NCBI GenBank assembly: GCA_947095535.1
Contig: OX352772.1
Coordinates: 105,573,815-105,637,814 of the forward strand
DNA length: 64,000 bases
Direction of reading: 5' to 3'
Origin: Poecilobothrus nobilitatus
Lineage: Eukaryota; Arthropoda; Insecta; Diptera; Dolichopodidae
Shown here piece by piece: positions 44,863 to 54,767 of the stretch. A program made the position numbers and the translations under genes. Positions within the stretch are counted from its first letter, which is position 1, and each line of letters opens with the position of its first letter. The notes under the pieces are model-generated. The model was not told the DNA's origin and did not search any database. It worked only from the letters and a program-made list of their open reading frames with translations.

Positions 44863-45219
44863 ATGGAGCAACCAGCACAGTCAGAAGTATTTGAAACACA
44901 AAAGGGTGAGCCAGCGCAGAACCTTTTATTAAGCTATATTTATTTTTTGGATAAAAAACAAACCATAAAAATTCAAATTGGATTTAATATTGAAAATTTT
45001 GCTGCATCCAAACAGCAAATTTTCCAACGACAAAACACAGTCATAAGCGAAATGAATTATTTGGAGTGGTGTACATTTTATCACGATTTTAAAAAGAGTG
45101 AACCAAAATTAAATTCAAAAGGATTTTCGCTAACATTTAATCATGCAAAGCGCACTAAAAAACTTACGTTTCAGCTAGACGAGTACACTCGTTTTTGCCT
45201 AGGGGACGGTAGCCTTTAG
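44863..45219 (+). CDS. Unrecognised Polinton-associated ORF, 118 codons
   Basis: It starts MEQPAQSEVFETQKGEPAQN and stays open to a stop at 45219. The middle (NLLLSYIYFLDKKQTIKIQI) is beta-rich in appearance, and NTVISEMNYLEWCTFYHDFK and TKKLTFQLDEYTRFC follow. It lies 65 bases after the protease on the same strand, so it probably belongs to the same element. No known domain recognised. Intact as far as can be seen. Confidence 0.5.
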   Translation: MEQPAQSEVFETQKGEPAQNLLLSYIYFLDKKQTIKIQIGFNIENFAASKQQIFQRQNTVISEMNYLEWCTFYHDFKKSEPKLNSKGFSLTFNHAKRTKKLTFQLDEYTRFCLGDGSL

Positions 45220-45248
45220 TAGTAGAAAGGACTGATTCGAACTTTTAG

Positions 45249-45320
45249 GACCGAACCGGACCTTTACGACCGAACCGGACCTTTTGGACCGTATCGAACT
45301 CCCGGAGGACCGAATCAACG
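45249..45320 (+). repeat. Short GC-rich tandem motif
   Basis: GACCGAACCGGACCTTT occurs at 45249 and 45268 (19-base spacing) with partial echoes before and after (GGACCGTATCGAA, GGACCGAATC). A related GTCCGATTCGGTCC lies near 54307. Confidence 0.6.
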
Positions 45321-45390
45321 AGAATGGGGAATGTCACTTTACAAAAACTTATCATAATTATAAAATTATTGCTAAATAAAGTTTCTTTTG

Positions 45391-45466
45391 AGGCCTCGAT
45401 GGCCTAATGGTTAAGTACGTGGCTTATTAACCAAGGTAGTGCGGGTTGAAAACCTGCACAGGTAGC
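45391..45466 (+). repeat. tRNA-like SINE head (same family as 17284 and 22725)
   Basis: GCCTCGATGGCCTAATGG ... TTATTAACC ... GTGCGGGTTGAAAACCTG. It matches the head of the 17 kb SINE nearly base for base, including TATTAACC. The A box is good (TGGCCTAATGG) but the B box is damaged (GGTTGAAAACC). The SINE body with its inverted arms is absent. Confidence 0.65.
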
Positions 45467-45970
45467 AAGTTTTACTAATTGAAAAAAATATATCAAAGCC
45501 CAAAAAGCTAAAATATACGAGCTGTAGTTTATATAGGAAACCTAAGTGGAAAAAGTAATAAGTAATAATTTACGAAGTCTCCTAAGAGTGTTGGTAAATC
45601 TCCTGAAAATATTATTTCGAAATCTAAACTACTTCTTTTTATTTTTATTATTTCATTAAACGGTCTCTCCTCTTCATTGTCATTAGAGATTTCAAATTCT
45701 TCATGGTAGTTGTTTAATCGCCTTCAAAATTTCATCATTTTTCTCTTAAATAAAGGTGTCTAGGTCCTTAAAATGATGTGTTGCATTTGCCAAGTACGCT
45801 AGAAAACCACCTAAGAAATATATATATATATATATTTATATATAAATATATGCATTTTATAAATAAAAATTTTATTTGTTAATTCTTACCTGCGAATAAA
45901 TGTGGAATATTGATGAGAATAGTATTTATAGAACGAAACAGTTCTCTTGGTAGATACGCTCAATATCATG
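45467..45970. other. AT-rich spacer with a TA microsatellite
   Basis: (AT)n run at about 45819-45855. No gene seen. Confidence 0.6.
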
Positions 45971-46131
45971 CATTTTTATACCCTACACATTAAGTATATG
46001 GTATATTAGGTAGGTAGGTAGGTATGGTGGTGACCTTCACGATGCTGCGTGAAGGCCTCAATTAGCACTAGATTGCGCCATTTTGATACCACTACACTCA
46101 TGTGACCCGTGTTTTTAGATTGTTTGCGGTT

Positions 46132-47382
46132 TTATATCCAACCCGAGCGGTTCAGATACAAGATCAGTTCTTTGATTTTGTGTTCAGAAAGCTCGCTGAG
46201 GTTGTGGAAGAATGGCTTGCCGAGTGAGAGACGTCTGACTCCAGCTAGGGCCGGACATCTGCAAAGAAAGTGTTCCAGACTCTCACTTTCGTTTGCTTCT
46301 TTGCAGCTCCTGCATGAGGTGTTGTGTGGGAGTCCTAATTTGGCCGCAAGCGTGCCCACTGGCCAGTGGCCTGTGATGATTGCTACTAGTCTGGCTATGT
46401 CTATGCGGGATTTGGATATCAACTCGATTGATCTCCTTTTGTTGTATGTGGGCCACAATGTTCAAGATATGGTGCAATTGCTCAGATTACTCCACCTATT
46501 TTGTGATTTCGCTATATACAAAGAAAGGATCCGTTCCTTGATGGTACTGATTGGGCAACTAACTCTCCGGTAACTTTCCGGGGAGTTAGTGTTCTGAGCA
46601 GCTCCTTTCTTTGCTAGTTCGTCAGCTTTTTCATTTTCTTCAATATTGCTATACCCAGGCACCCATAAGAAGGTTATGTTTAACCTTTCGGTTGTTAGGG
46701 CAATTTCCTCTTGGCACTGTCTAACAAGCTTAGAGGTTGTGATGTTCGCGTTAATAGCCTTGATCGAGGATTGACTGTCCACACAAATGGCGACCGTTCT
46801 CATTTGTGTGTTGTTTTCGTTCAGAATTCGAGCAGCCTCTCTAACTGCTAGTATCTCCGCCTGAAAGATGCTAGCTGTGTCGGGGAGTTTGTAGAATTTT
46901 GAAATGTTGAGTTTCTCCGAGAAAATGCCAGCACCAACTCCTTCCTTCATCTTGGATCCGTCGGTGAAGATAGTGGCATCGAAATTCTTTGTCACATTAC
47001 CGCCCTTCCATTCCGCTCTAGACGGAAATTTTACGACTAAATTACTCCCGAAGTTTATTTTGGGAATTGTGTAGTCGGTCAGGGTTGGTATAAAGTCCCT
47101 TAGAAATATCTCCAGAATATTACCGTGGTCATATGGTTTAGTAGCAAACCACCCAGTTTCTCTGAGTCGAACTGCACTACACGTTGCGACATACTTAATG
47201 TATAGATTCGGGGGTAAAAGAAATAAAGTAGTATTCAGAGCATCAGACGGACACGATCGCAGTGCTCCTGTGATGCCCACAGATGCCGATCTCTGTATTC
47301 TATTTAGTTTTGTTATATTGTATTTCCGATTCATCGCTGGCCACAACACCAGCGATCCATAGGTAAGGATTGGGCGAACCAC
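46132..47382 (-). pseudogene. LOA LINE ORF2 C-terminal half: RT thumb, RNase H, zinc finger
   Basis: It is in the same frame as the RT part at 48387 and is separated from it by an in-frame TGA near 47390, probably a former Trp codon. The thumb starts VRPILTYGSLVLWPAMNRK. RNase H has TIFTDGSKMKEGVGAGIF (D), SIFQAEILAVREAARIL (E), VAICVDSQSSIKAI (D) and NEKADELAKKGA (D), so all four catalytic acids are present. A further in-frame stop at about 46459 precedes the zinc finger CRSCKEANESESLEHFLCRC (C2HC). RNase H-bearing LINEs of this type belong to the LOA and I groups. Confidence 0.88.
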
Positions 47383-47394
47383 GGCTCTGTACGT

Positions 47395-48600
47395 TCAAAG
47401 CGCCATCTTTGGCTGCATACCCCATTTCTTCCCCATGGTTTTATTGCAAGCATAGAGAGCAACACAAGCCTTCTTAACTCTATGCTCGATGTTAGATTTC
47501 CAGGAAAGCTTCGAGTCTAGAGTAACGGCTAGATACTTAGCGCTGGTAGTCAGATTTAAAGTATAATTGTTGAGTTTCGGTAGGACAAAAGTAGGTATTT
47601 TGGATCTTGTCGTGAAGAGTACCATTTCAGTCCTCTCTGAGTTGACACCTAGGCCACAACTTGTGGCCCAGTTGTGAACCTTGCTTAGAGTTCTATTCAT
47701 GATCTCACTAATCACGGATATAAACTGGCCTGATACTAGTATCACCACATCATCCGCATACGCCACTACCTTTATTCGTTCCTCAGCAAGTATCATTAGA
47801 ATTTTGTTTATAACCATTAGCCATAGCAAAGGTGATATTACACCTCCCTGAGGTGTACCCCTGTTGACTAATTTAGTAACACTACTGTTTCCCAATTTCG
47901 CGTGAATTATTCTGGAATTCAGCATGGATATAATCCAATGCTTCAGAAACTGCTCTGTTCCCGCCTGGGTTAGAGCTTCTTCAATAGATTGGATGTTGAC
48001 ATTGTTAAAAGCACCTTCGATATCTAAAAAGGTGGCTAAGGTAAATTGTTTGTACTTAATGGAGTGTTCAACCGTGCTGTCCACTTCATGAAGAGCCGTT
48101 TCTGTGGACCTACCTTTTAAGTACGCATGTTGGGATTTCGATACTAGAGTTCCCTCAAAGCGTTGCCTAATCTGGTGATCCAAAATGCGCTCCAAGGTTT
48201 TTAAAACAAAGGAGGACAAGCTGAGTGGCCTAAAGTCTTTCGCAGACTCGTGGCCCCTTCTACCTGCCTTTGGAATAAATACTACTCGGACTCTCTTCCA
48301 ACTGCAGGGAAAATGATTATGTTTTAAACAGCCACTGAAAATGGCGACAAGCCACGATGTCGACAGCATTAACGACTTTTGCAACATAATCGGAATTATG
48401 CTAATCCAAGCCAGGCGATTTATATGGAGAGAAACTTTTTATAGCCCAAGAAACCTTTTTCTGAGATATAATTTTACTTACTTCATCCCATGAGGTTCCT
48501 TGGGCTACAGGACCTCCATTGGGTGGAGTTACGTTACCGTTAACATTGCTGGCTACGGAAAAATGGGTGTTAACTAACAGTTCAAGAGATTCAGCTGAAA
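47395..48600 (-). pseudogene. LOA LINE ORF2 reverse transcriptase
   Basis: Open from 48387 to 47395, preceded by about 200 bases of decayed linker with KSPGLD-like text. The blocks are KRVRVVFIPKAGRRGHESAK, DFRPLSLSSFVLKTLERILD, HAYLKGRSTETALHEV, LATFLDIEGAFNNVNIQS (motif A), NRGTPQGGVISPLLWLMVIN and VVAYADDVVILVSG with an intact YADD. The thumb follows (KYLAVTLDSKLSWKSNIEHR). A frameshift somewhere in 48390-48600 separates it from the endonuclease. Catalytic residues are complete, so damage is limited to a few points. Confidence 0.9.
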
Positions 48601-48602
48601 AA

Positions 48603-49448
48603 TTAGCCCAGCTCCCGTTCTTTTATCGTTTCAATTTTGATGTTCGGTACATTAATTAGTTTTGACTGTATAATTCGGCTGAATTTTACCCAGTCAGTTC
48701 TTTTAGGATTTCTATAGAATTTGGGAATATTCATCTGAAAATTCACCTCAAAGACTATATATTTGTGATCTGAGTAGGAGTTCTGGCTAGACACAGACCA
48801 GTTTACAACTCCAATGATATTGTTGTTAGTAGCTAAGGTAATGTCTATTACCTCTTCCCACCCACTATATCTGCCCGAACTTGGGAAAATAAAAGTGGGT
48901 GTGTTACCACTATTACATATTTTAAGGTTAGTGTTAATAAGAAAATCAAATAGTGACTCACCTCGTTCGTTGTTCTCCAAACTACCCCATAGGGAATGCC
49001 TAGCATTGGCATCACATCCGATGAGTAGGTTGTCTTGCCTTGGCGCTCGCACAAGTTTACGAACTTCCTCTGGTGGTGACGGATCGTCATGAACCATATA
49101 TGCAGAGGAGATGTAGAGACTATCTCCACCAAGCCCTTCTAACCTGACGACAGTCAAATGGAGACAGTCGGGGTGGAGAAAAGCATTAAATTGTTTATTT
49201 ACTAAAATACAAGCTCTGGGTTTACCTGTATCTTTTTTGTAAAAAAGATTGTAATCTTTATGATGTAGTCGCTTGATCTCAGTACCTCTGACCCAAGGTT
49301 CTTGAATGAGGCTGATGTCTATGTTTTCCTCGCTAAGGAAAACCAGCAGATTATCCGAGGCACTTCTCGAGTGCCTGAGATTAATCTGCCCTACCTTTGG
49401 CATCATTACCCCTAACCGCACCCTCACCTGGTGCCAGATTCTGTCCAA
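48603..49448 (-). pseudogene. LOA LINE ORF2 endonuclease
   Basis: The true start is probably MMPKVGQINLRHSRSASDNL a little inside the open frame, overlapping the end of ORF1 by roughly 25-65 bases in another frame. APE blocks are ENIDISLIQEPWVRG (catalytic Glu), KPRACILVNKQFN, NLLIGCDANARHSLWGS (the GCDAN box typical of LOA/R1-like endonucleases), VIDITLATNN and NSYSDHKYIVFEV (SDH). All active-site positions appear intact. The frame ends at 48603 soon after the endonuclease, by a frameshift or stop before the RT. Confidence 0.88.
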
Positions 49449-50631
49449 GAGGATCTCTTTCGATCGTGAGATCCTCTAACAGCTTAGAAGGTAGATCCTC
49501 CTCTGGATCTTCTTCTTTCGCTGGAGCTCTGAAAATTTTCAGTTTGGCATACCTTATGCCGAACCTCATTCTATAATCAGCCTTCTCAAGTTCCACTAGG
49601 CACTCCTCATTTATCAAAAGCAGGAAGGACTTACTGTTTTTTTGAGGCTCCTCAGCCTTTATTATCCTCCAGTTTTCCATCTAGAGCTTAAGACATTGAA
49701 GAACCTTTCCATTGTCTATGCTGATATTTGGTAACCAAATGCGCGCCCTAGGTCTCCTTGGAATTTCCCCAGCCGGGATAAGCTTGAGCTTCAAGCCAAC
49801 CCATTTATCACTAGCCTTAGCGATGAATTTGCTGAGGAAATCCAAAGACACCTGATCCTCGCATTTGACAATCCTGCATCCTCTCAACACGTACCCGCAG
49901 TCGAACGATATGAGAGGTCCCTCCGGGTGCTCCAAAACGTGTTCTAATACCATCCCGGATAGATGGGCTTCTATCTCGCTCCATTTATCTGTGATTGGCT
50001 TCCCACTGTTTGATATCCCATCAATCAGTGCCACGTTCAGGTGATTTATAATTACTTCTTTGTAGGATTGCCTATTCTTGGCACCGACTTCAGAAGTAGC
50101 CTTTTTCTCCTTGGGTTCCCTCGCACAATTAACACCTCGCGCTAGACCCCCGTTTTCTATTGGCCCCTTAGCTGCGTTATTGATCTCATCTTGAGATCTG
50201 TTGCGCTTCTGGCCAGTTATTGTAGCAGGAATACTCCTATTTCCGTTCTTACCAGCTTGCACCTTTAGATATTCATCTACGACAAGCTGGTACTTAACTT
50301 TATCCGCAGCGTCCTTCTCATGAAAAGTACGTGCTTTTTCATTCTCAGCTATCTTGTTGAGAATGAAGAGAGACCTGTTGTACTTTTCCTTCATGAGTAC
50401 GCAAGCGGACTTACGTTTCTTATGATTTTTCTTCTTGCCGCCCTCGCCATTGTTGACGACAAGAGTTTTAGGTTGACCTGGCATTGGTGTACTATGGCTG
50501 GTACTCGCAATGCCACTAATTAGCGTCTCTTGGCTAGACGCTAAAACCTCATCTTCAGATGAGCTCCCCATCTCAACTTCTTCCTTCTCCATTTGCTTTT
50601 TTTTTATGTTAACATCCATTCTTGATCCCAC
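49381..50631 (-). pseudogene. LOA LINE ORF1 with one in-frame TAG
   Basis: It starts MGSRMDVNIKKKQMEKEEVE at 50631. A basic, serine-rich N-terminus is followed by a long charged helix, then NRQSYKEVIINHLNVALIDG, which resembles the DUF4780-type ORF1 domain of LOA elements (...HPEGPLISFDCGYVLRGCRI, WVGLKLKLIPAGEIPRRPRA). A TAG at 49681-49683 splits it, and an ATG follows at once in the same frame, continuing VELEKADYRMRFGIRYAKLK to the end at 49381. The second part belongs to the same domain, so the stop is inside the protein. No CCHC knuckles are visible. Confidence 0.75.
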
Positions 50632-51204
50632 GAGTGTGGCCGGAAAAAGCGGTTCATTCCGGCATTGCCGCCTTACCGGGATAAGGCATTTAATACAACC
50701 GGCCTTGCCTGAGCATCGGAGGAGACCGTTCGCGACCAGTTATCTTTTACCACTTACTGACCATTCAGCTCTCGGCACGGTACCTGGACACCTTAGCTTA
50801 CAAGATTCTCATGGTTTCGGATCTCCCCTGCAGCCTTATCGGTATGGTTGAACCTACTGACACTGTGAAATCCCCAGGGATGACACAATATCTCCGACAT
50901 CGCCCACAGGATAATTGATTCTACTCAGCCCTCCCACCACGTCCAGATGGAATCCCTATCGGGAGGGATAGGGTATATTAACTTTGGTATGGTGTTTGTA
51001 ACCACCAAAAGGAAGCGAGTTAGATATGAACATGTATATATATTCTGAATCAGGATCACCTCCTGAGTCGATTTAGCGATGTCCGTCCGTCCGTCCGTCC
51101 GCTTAAACGATAACTCAAAAACTAATGAAGCTATCTTGATGAAATTTATATAGTTGGTTACTAATTACGAAAGGAAGGCTAAGTTCGAATCTGAATAAAA
51201 TCCG

Positions 51205-52500
51205 TCCATGGGTTCGGATTCTGGGAGATTCCGAATAATTCCGGAGCAAACGAGATTATCTCCAAAACCAACAAAGATAGAACCTTTAAATTTTGTACAA
51301 TGATGTTCCTTCCCGTTCGATTTATGTCTCTGAAATTTAAGAAGATTTGGTCCATGGGTTTGGATTTGGAAGCTTCCGAACGAGCACCAGAGCAAATGAG
51401 ATTATCTCCAAAACCAACAAATATATAATCTTTAAATTCTGTACAATGATGTTCCTTCCCGTTCGATTTATATCTCTGAAATTTAAGAGGATTTGGTCCA
51501 TGGGTTTGGATTTGGAAACTTCCGAACGAGCACCAGAGCAAATGAGATTATTTCCAAAACCATCAAAGATATAACCTTTAAATTTGGCAGAGTGGTGTTC
51601 TTTCATGTTTGATTTAGGCTTCTGAAATTTGAGAGGATTTGGTCCATGGGTTTGGATTTTGGAAGCTTCCGAACGAGCCCCAGAGCAAACGAGATTATCT
51701 CCAAAATCAACAAAGATAGAACCTTCAAATTTTGTACATTGATGTCTCTTCCCGTTCGATTTATGTCTCTGAAATTTAAGAGGATTTGGTCCATGGATTT
51801 GGATTTTGGAAGCTTCCGAACGAGCCCCAGAGCAAATGAGATTATCTCCAAAAACAACAAAGATATAACTTTAAAATTTGGCAGAATGGTGTTCTTTCAT
51901 GTTTGATTTATGTCTCTGAAATTTGAGAGGATTTGGTCCATGGGTTCGGATTTTGGAAGCTTCCGAACGGACCCCAGAGCAAACGAGATTATCTCCAAAA
52001 TCAACAAAGATAGAACCTTCAAATTTTGTACATTGATGTTCCTTCCCGTTCGATTTATGTCTCTGGAATTTAAGAGGATTTGGTCCATGGGTTTGGATTT
52101 TGGAAGCTTCCGAACGAACCCCAGAGCAAATGAGATTATCTCCAAAAACAACAAAGATATAACCTTTAAATTTGGCAGAGTGGTGTTCTTTCATGTTTTA
52201 TTCAAGTCTCTGAAATGTGAGAAGATTTGGTTCATGGGTTCTTATCTTAGAAGCTTCCGAACGAGCCCCAGAGCAAACGAGTATATCTCCACAACCAACA
52301 AAGATAGAACCATTATTTTTAGTACAAGAGTGTGCTGTTATGTTTCCTTTTCTATAAAATTGGAAACTGACATTTGAAAGAATTTGAACCATGGGTTTGT
52401 ATGTTGGAAACTTCCGGACGAGCACAAGAGCAACGAGCATATCTCAAAAACCAACAAAAGTAGAACCTTTAAATTTAGTACAATGGTGTTCTGGCATGTT
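51205..52500 (+). repeat. Tandem array, unit about 146-147 bp, about nine copies
   Basis: The marker TCCATGGGTT (or a near variant) recurs at 51205, 51351, 51497, 51643, 51790, 51937, 52083, 52231 and about 52387: spacings 146, 146, 146, 147, 147, 146, 148, 156. Each unit contains GGAAGCTTCCGAACGAG, GAGATTATCTCCAAAA, CAACAAAGATA and TTTATGTCTCTGAAATTT. ORFs across it on both strands are repeats of the same chance peptides and are not genes. Confidence 0.92.
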
Positions 52501-53087
52501 TTCTTTATGTTTCTGAGATGGATTCGATGAATTGGAGTGGCAATTCGGGTACCTGACACACACCTCCTAAGGACTAACAATCTTCGAAATTAATAAAGAT
52601 AGAAACTTAAAATGTTTTACAAATGTTTCAAGCATATGCCAAGAGGATGCTTCTTTTACGTTCCTGAAATTCTAGTTGAATAAAACAGAAAAGGGAACAA
52701 GTTGAAGCAGCAGCCAAAAAACCTTATGGATTTTTAATTTAATTCGAATTATTCAGGTGTGGGGTATTAATAAGTCGGTTGCATCGACTTACTGTTACAT
52801 TTACTTGTTTTAATTAATTTAAAAACCTTTGTATAGCAATATTTACAAGAGTATAATTAAAATGTTAAAAATGTTAGCATTATTTATATGAAGAAAACAA
52901 TATATATATAAAAGAAATTTTGTTGAATAATATTGCTTATAATTAAATGCTTTATCACCTGAAATTTACAAGTAATCTATTTATATATTTTATATCTATT
53001 CGTCATTTGGACCGGATACATGTAACTCTTGCTCTATAGAAAATTATAAAATAGAATTGAAAAATCTGATTAAATGGTACAAACATA

Positions 53088-53909
53088 ATGTCAAGGGCAC
53101 AAATAGTTTCGGAAATATATAGATCAGCCATACGAAACTTTCGTCGAAGAAAATTTATTCAAAAAGGTTTAAACGATACATTGCAAATCGATTTAGTAGA
53201 AATGATTCCATATGTAAAGTTTAACAAAGGAAATAAACATTTATGAACTGTAATAGACATCTTTTCGAAATATGCTTATTCTGAACCAATTAAAACTAAA
53301 AATGTAAAACATTTTTAAACGGGCTGGAACACTCCCAAAAAATATTCAATCTGATCAAAGTAAAAAGTTGTTCAACAAAGAATTTAGGAAACTTATGTAA
53401 AAAAAAATTAATCATTATCATACATATTCTTATATACTTTAAGAAATTCAATGAGGAAGCAGTTTAGTTTTCAGAGTAATTAGAAATGGATATCTGTTTT
53501 ACCCTCACTTATTGAGAAATACAACTCAACATATCATCGTACAATTAAACTTCAACCTAAAAAAAATTACAAAGAAAAACGAAAAATTACTATTAAAAAC
53601 TGTCTACAATAAATTAAAAGTGTTTTGTAAATCAAAATATAAAGGTGGAGATTATCTTCGTATAAACAAATTTAAAGGTATTTTTGCAAAGGTTATCAAC
53701 TCAACTTGTCAATAGAAATATTTTCAATTGCAAAATTAAAAGAACTGACCCAAAAACGTATAATTTACTTGATTACACAAATAATCCAATAACCGGTTAA
53801 TTTAATGAGCCTGAATTAACACCAAAGAAAAGGAAATCAAGTTTTAGTTAGATGGCTTGGTTTTTATAAAAAGCATGAGTCATGGATAAACAAAGAAGAT
53901 ATTACTTAA
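53088..53909 (+). pseudogene. Polinton/Maverick integrase, right copy (inverted relative to the left one)
   Basis: It starts MSRAQIVSEIYRSAIRNFRR and continues KFIQKGLNDTLQIDLVEMIP and TVIDIFSKYAYSEPIKTKN (first Asp), with a stop before TVID. After a frameshift QSDQSKKLFNKEFRKLM holds the second Asp region. The C-terminal half reads WISVLPSLIEKYNSTYHRT, FCKSKYKGGDYLRINKFKGI, LKRTDPKTYNLLDYTNNPIT and, at the end, ESWINKEDIT, part of the chromodomain-like tail. Nucleotide identity with the left integrase is high in the first 250 bases (I estimate 85% or more). Several stops. The left copy's extra N-terminal piece is not seen here. Confidence 0.82.
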
Positions 53910-54767
53910 TATTCTACACATATTTAAAATATTTTAATTTTTTTATTTATGCATTTTAGTTTCCTTTTTTATTTTAGTAAAGTTAATAATATGATTTTAA
54001 TAAAACACATTTATCTCAAAAAGCTTTTTTTCATTTTGCATGTATTTATTTCTGTATTAAATTAAGTTTATTACTCATTAGTCATTTTAGTCAAGATTTT
54101 ATACGTCATACAATTGCACAAAATACACCTGTTTCATGTTTTATATTAAAAAAGAATTAAAATAGCTTGAAATAATCAAGTTAATGTGCTTTTAAGTAAC
54201 AATTTTTAATTTTTGTCGCAACCATAAACATTCACTACATACTATATGATATTTTTGATAATTTTATAACACTACACCTTGCCAATATAATATAGTCCGT
54301 CCGATGTGTCCGATTCGGTCCTTGCTACTGCCAAAGGGCCCCTTTTAAATCATACCACTAAAGCACTAATTCCATAAAATTTTTTAATATTCAAATCTTC
54401 TATCTTGAGATCCTAAATCTCCGAACTTAGCCCCTTATGATCTTATTCCAATTCTCCGAACCTGCCGAATTCCCAACTTTCCCTTTTCCAAATCTCTAAA
54501 TTTGCTGAAGCTTCTACGCTTATAACATCGTACGAAAGTCTTAAACCCCCTACCTTAAAACTTTTTAAACCCACTTAATAATTTAATTTTTAAATTTCAT
54601 AACACATATTCTCACACCCTAATCCTAAATTCAAATCCATAATACCCTTCATTCAATCATATACATAATACATATATCTTTCCCTATAATAACTTGTTTT
54701 TATTCCAATTATGAAATTTATTCTACTTGTTAACCTTCAATAATTTTATAAGAGTTTATTTTTTTCT
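53910..54767. other. AT-rich spacer, nothing recognised
   Basis: Short GC-richer patch near 54297-54345 (GTCCGTCCGATGTGTCCGA). Pyrimidine-rich stretch 54400-54680. No ORF of note. Confidence 0.55.

Larger units (their letters stand above)
46009..50971 (-). mobile_element. LOA-clade LINE, nearly full length, with target duplication
   Basis: ORF1, endonuclease, RT, RNase H and a C-terminal zinc finger lie in order on the minus strand over about 4.96 kb, with a 5' UTR of about 340 bases. The 9-bp target duplication GGTATATTA is at 46000-46008 and 50972-50980. The 3' end carries a (CCTA)n tail (GGTAGGTAGGTAGG on the plus strand). The base composition is more balanced than its surroundings, suggesting a younger insertion. 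It is interrupted by only a few stops and one frameshift. Confidence 0.92.
45972..52812 (+). repeat. DINE-1/Helentron-like element (copy A), split by the LOA LINE
   Basis: The 5' end is 45972-46008 (TTTTTATACCCTACACATTA, then AGTATATGGTATATTA). It continues at 50972 after the LINE with GGTATATTAACTTTGGTATG, a GAATCAGGATCACCTCCTGA block, (GTCC)n at 51085-51102, a 147-bp tandem array, and the 3' end at about 52812: AGGTGTGGGGTATTAATA, hairpin TAAGTCG-N7-CGACTTA, ACATTTACTTGTT. TACCCTACACCT near the start (as in copy B) and AGGTGTGGGGTA near the end are inverted. Sub-terminal inverted repeats, a GTCY microsatellite and a 3' hairpin are the known DINE-1/Helentron plan. Without the LINE it is about 1.9 kb. 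Confidence 0.65.

Noticed and set aside
45391..45466. Functional tRNA gene
   Set aside because: The B box is damaged and the anticodon arm does not fold normally. It matches a dispersed SINE head found twice more in the window.
51205..52500. CRISPR-like array
   Set aside because: Repeats are contiguous, about 147 bp and diverged, with no unique spacers, and the window is eukaryotic.
51165..52580. Many overlapping ORFs of 75-155 codons on both strands
   Set aside because: They repeat with the 147-bp unit and encode the same peptide over and over on both strands. They are by-products of the tandem array. The same holds for 57221-58270, 40473-40730 and 23149-23469.
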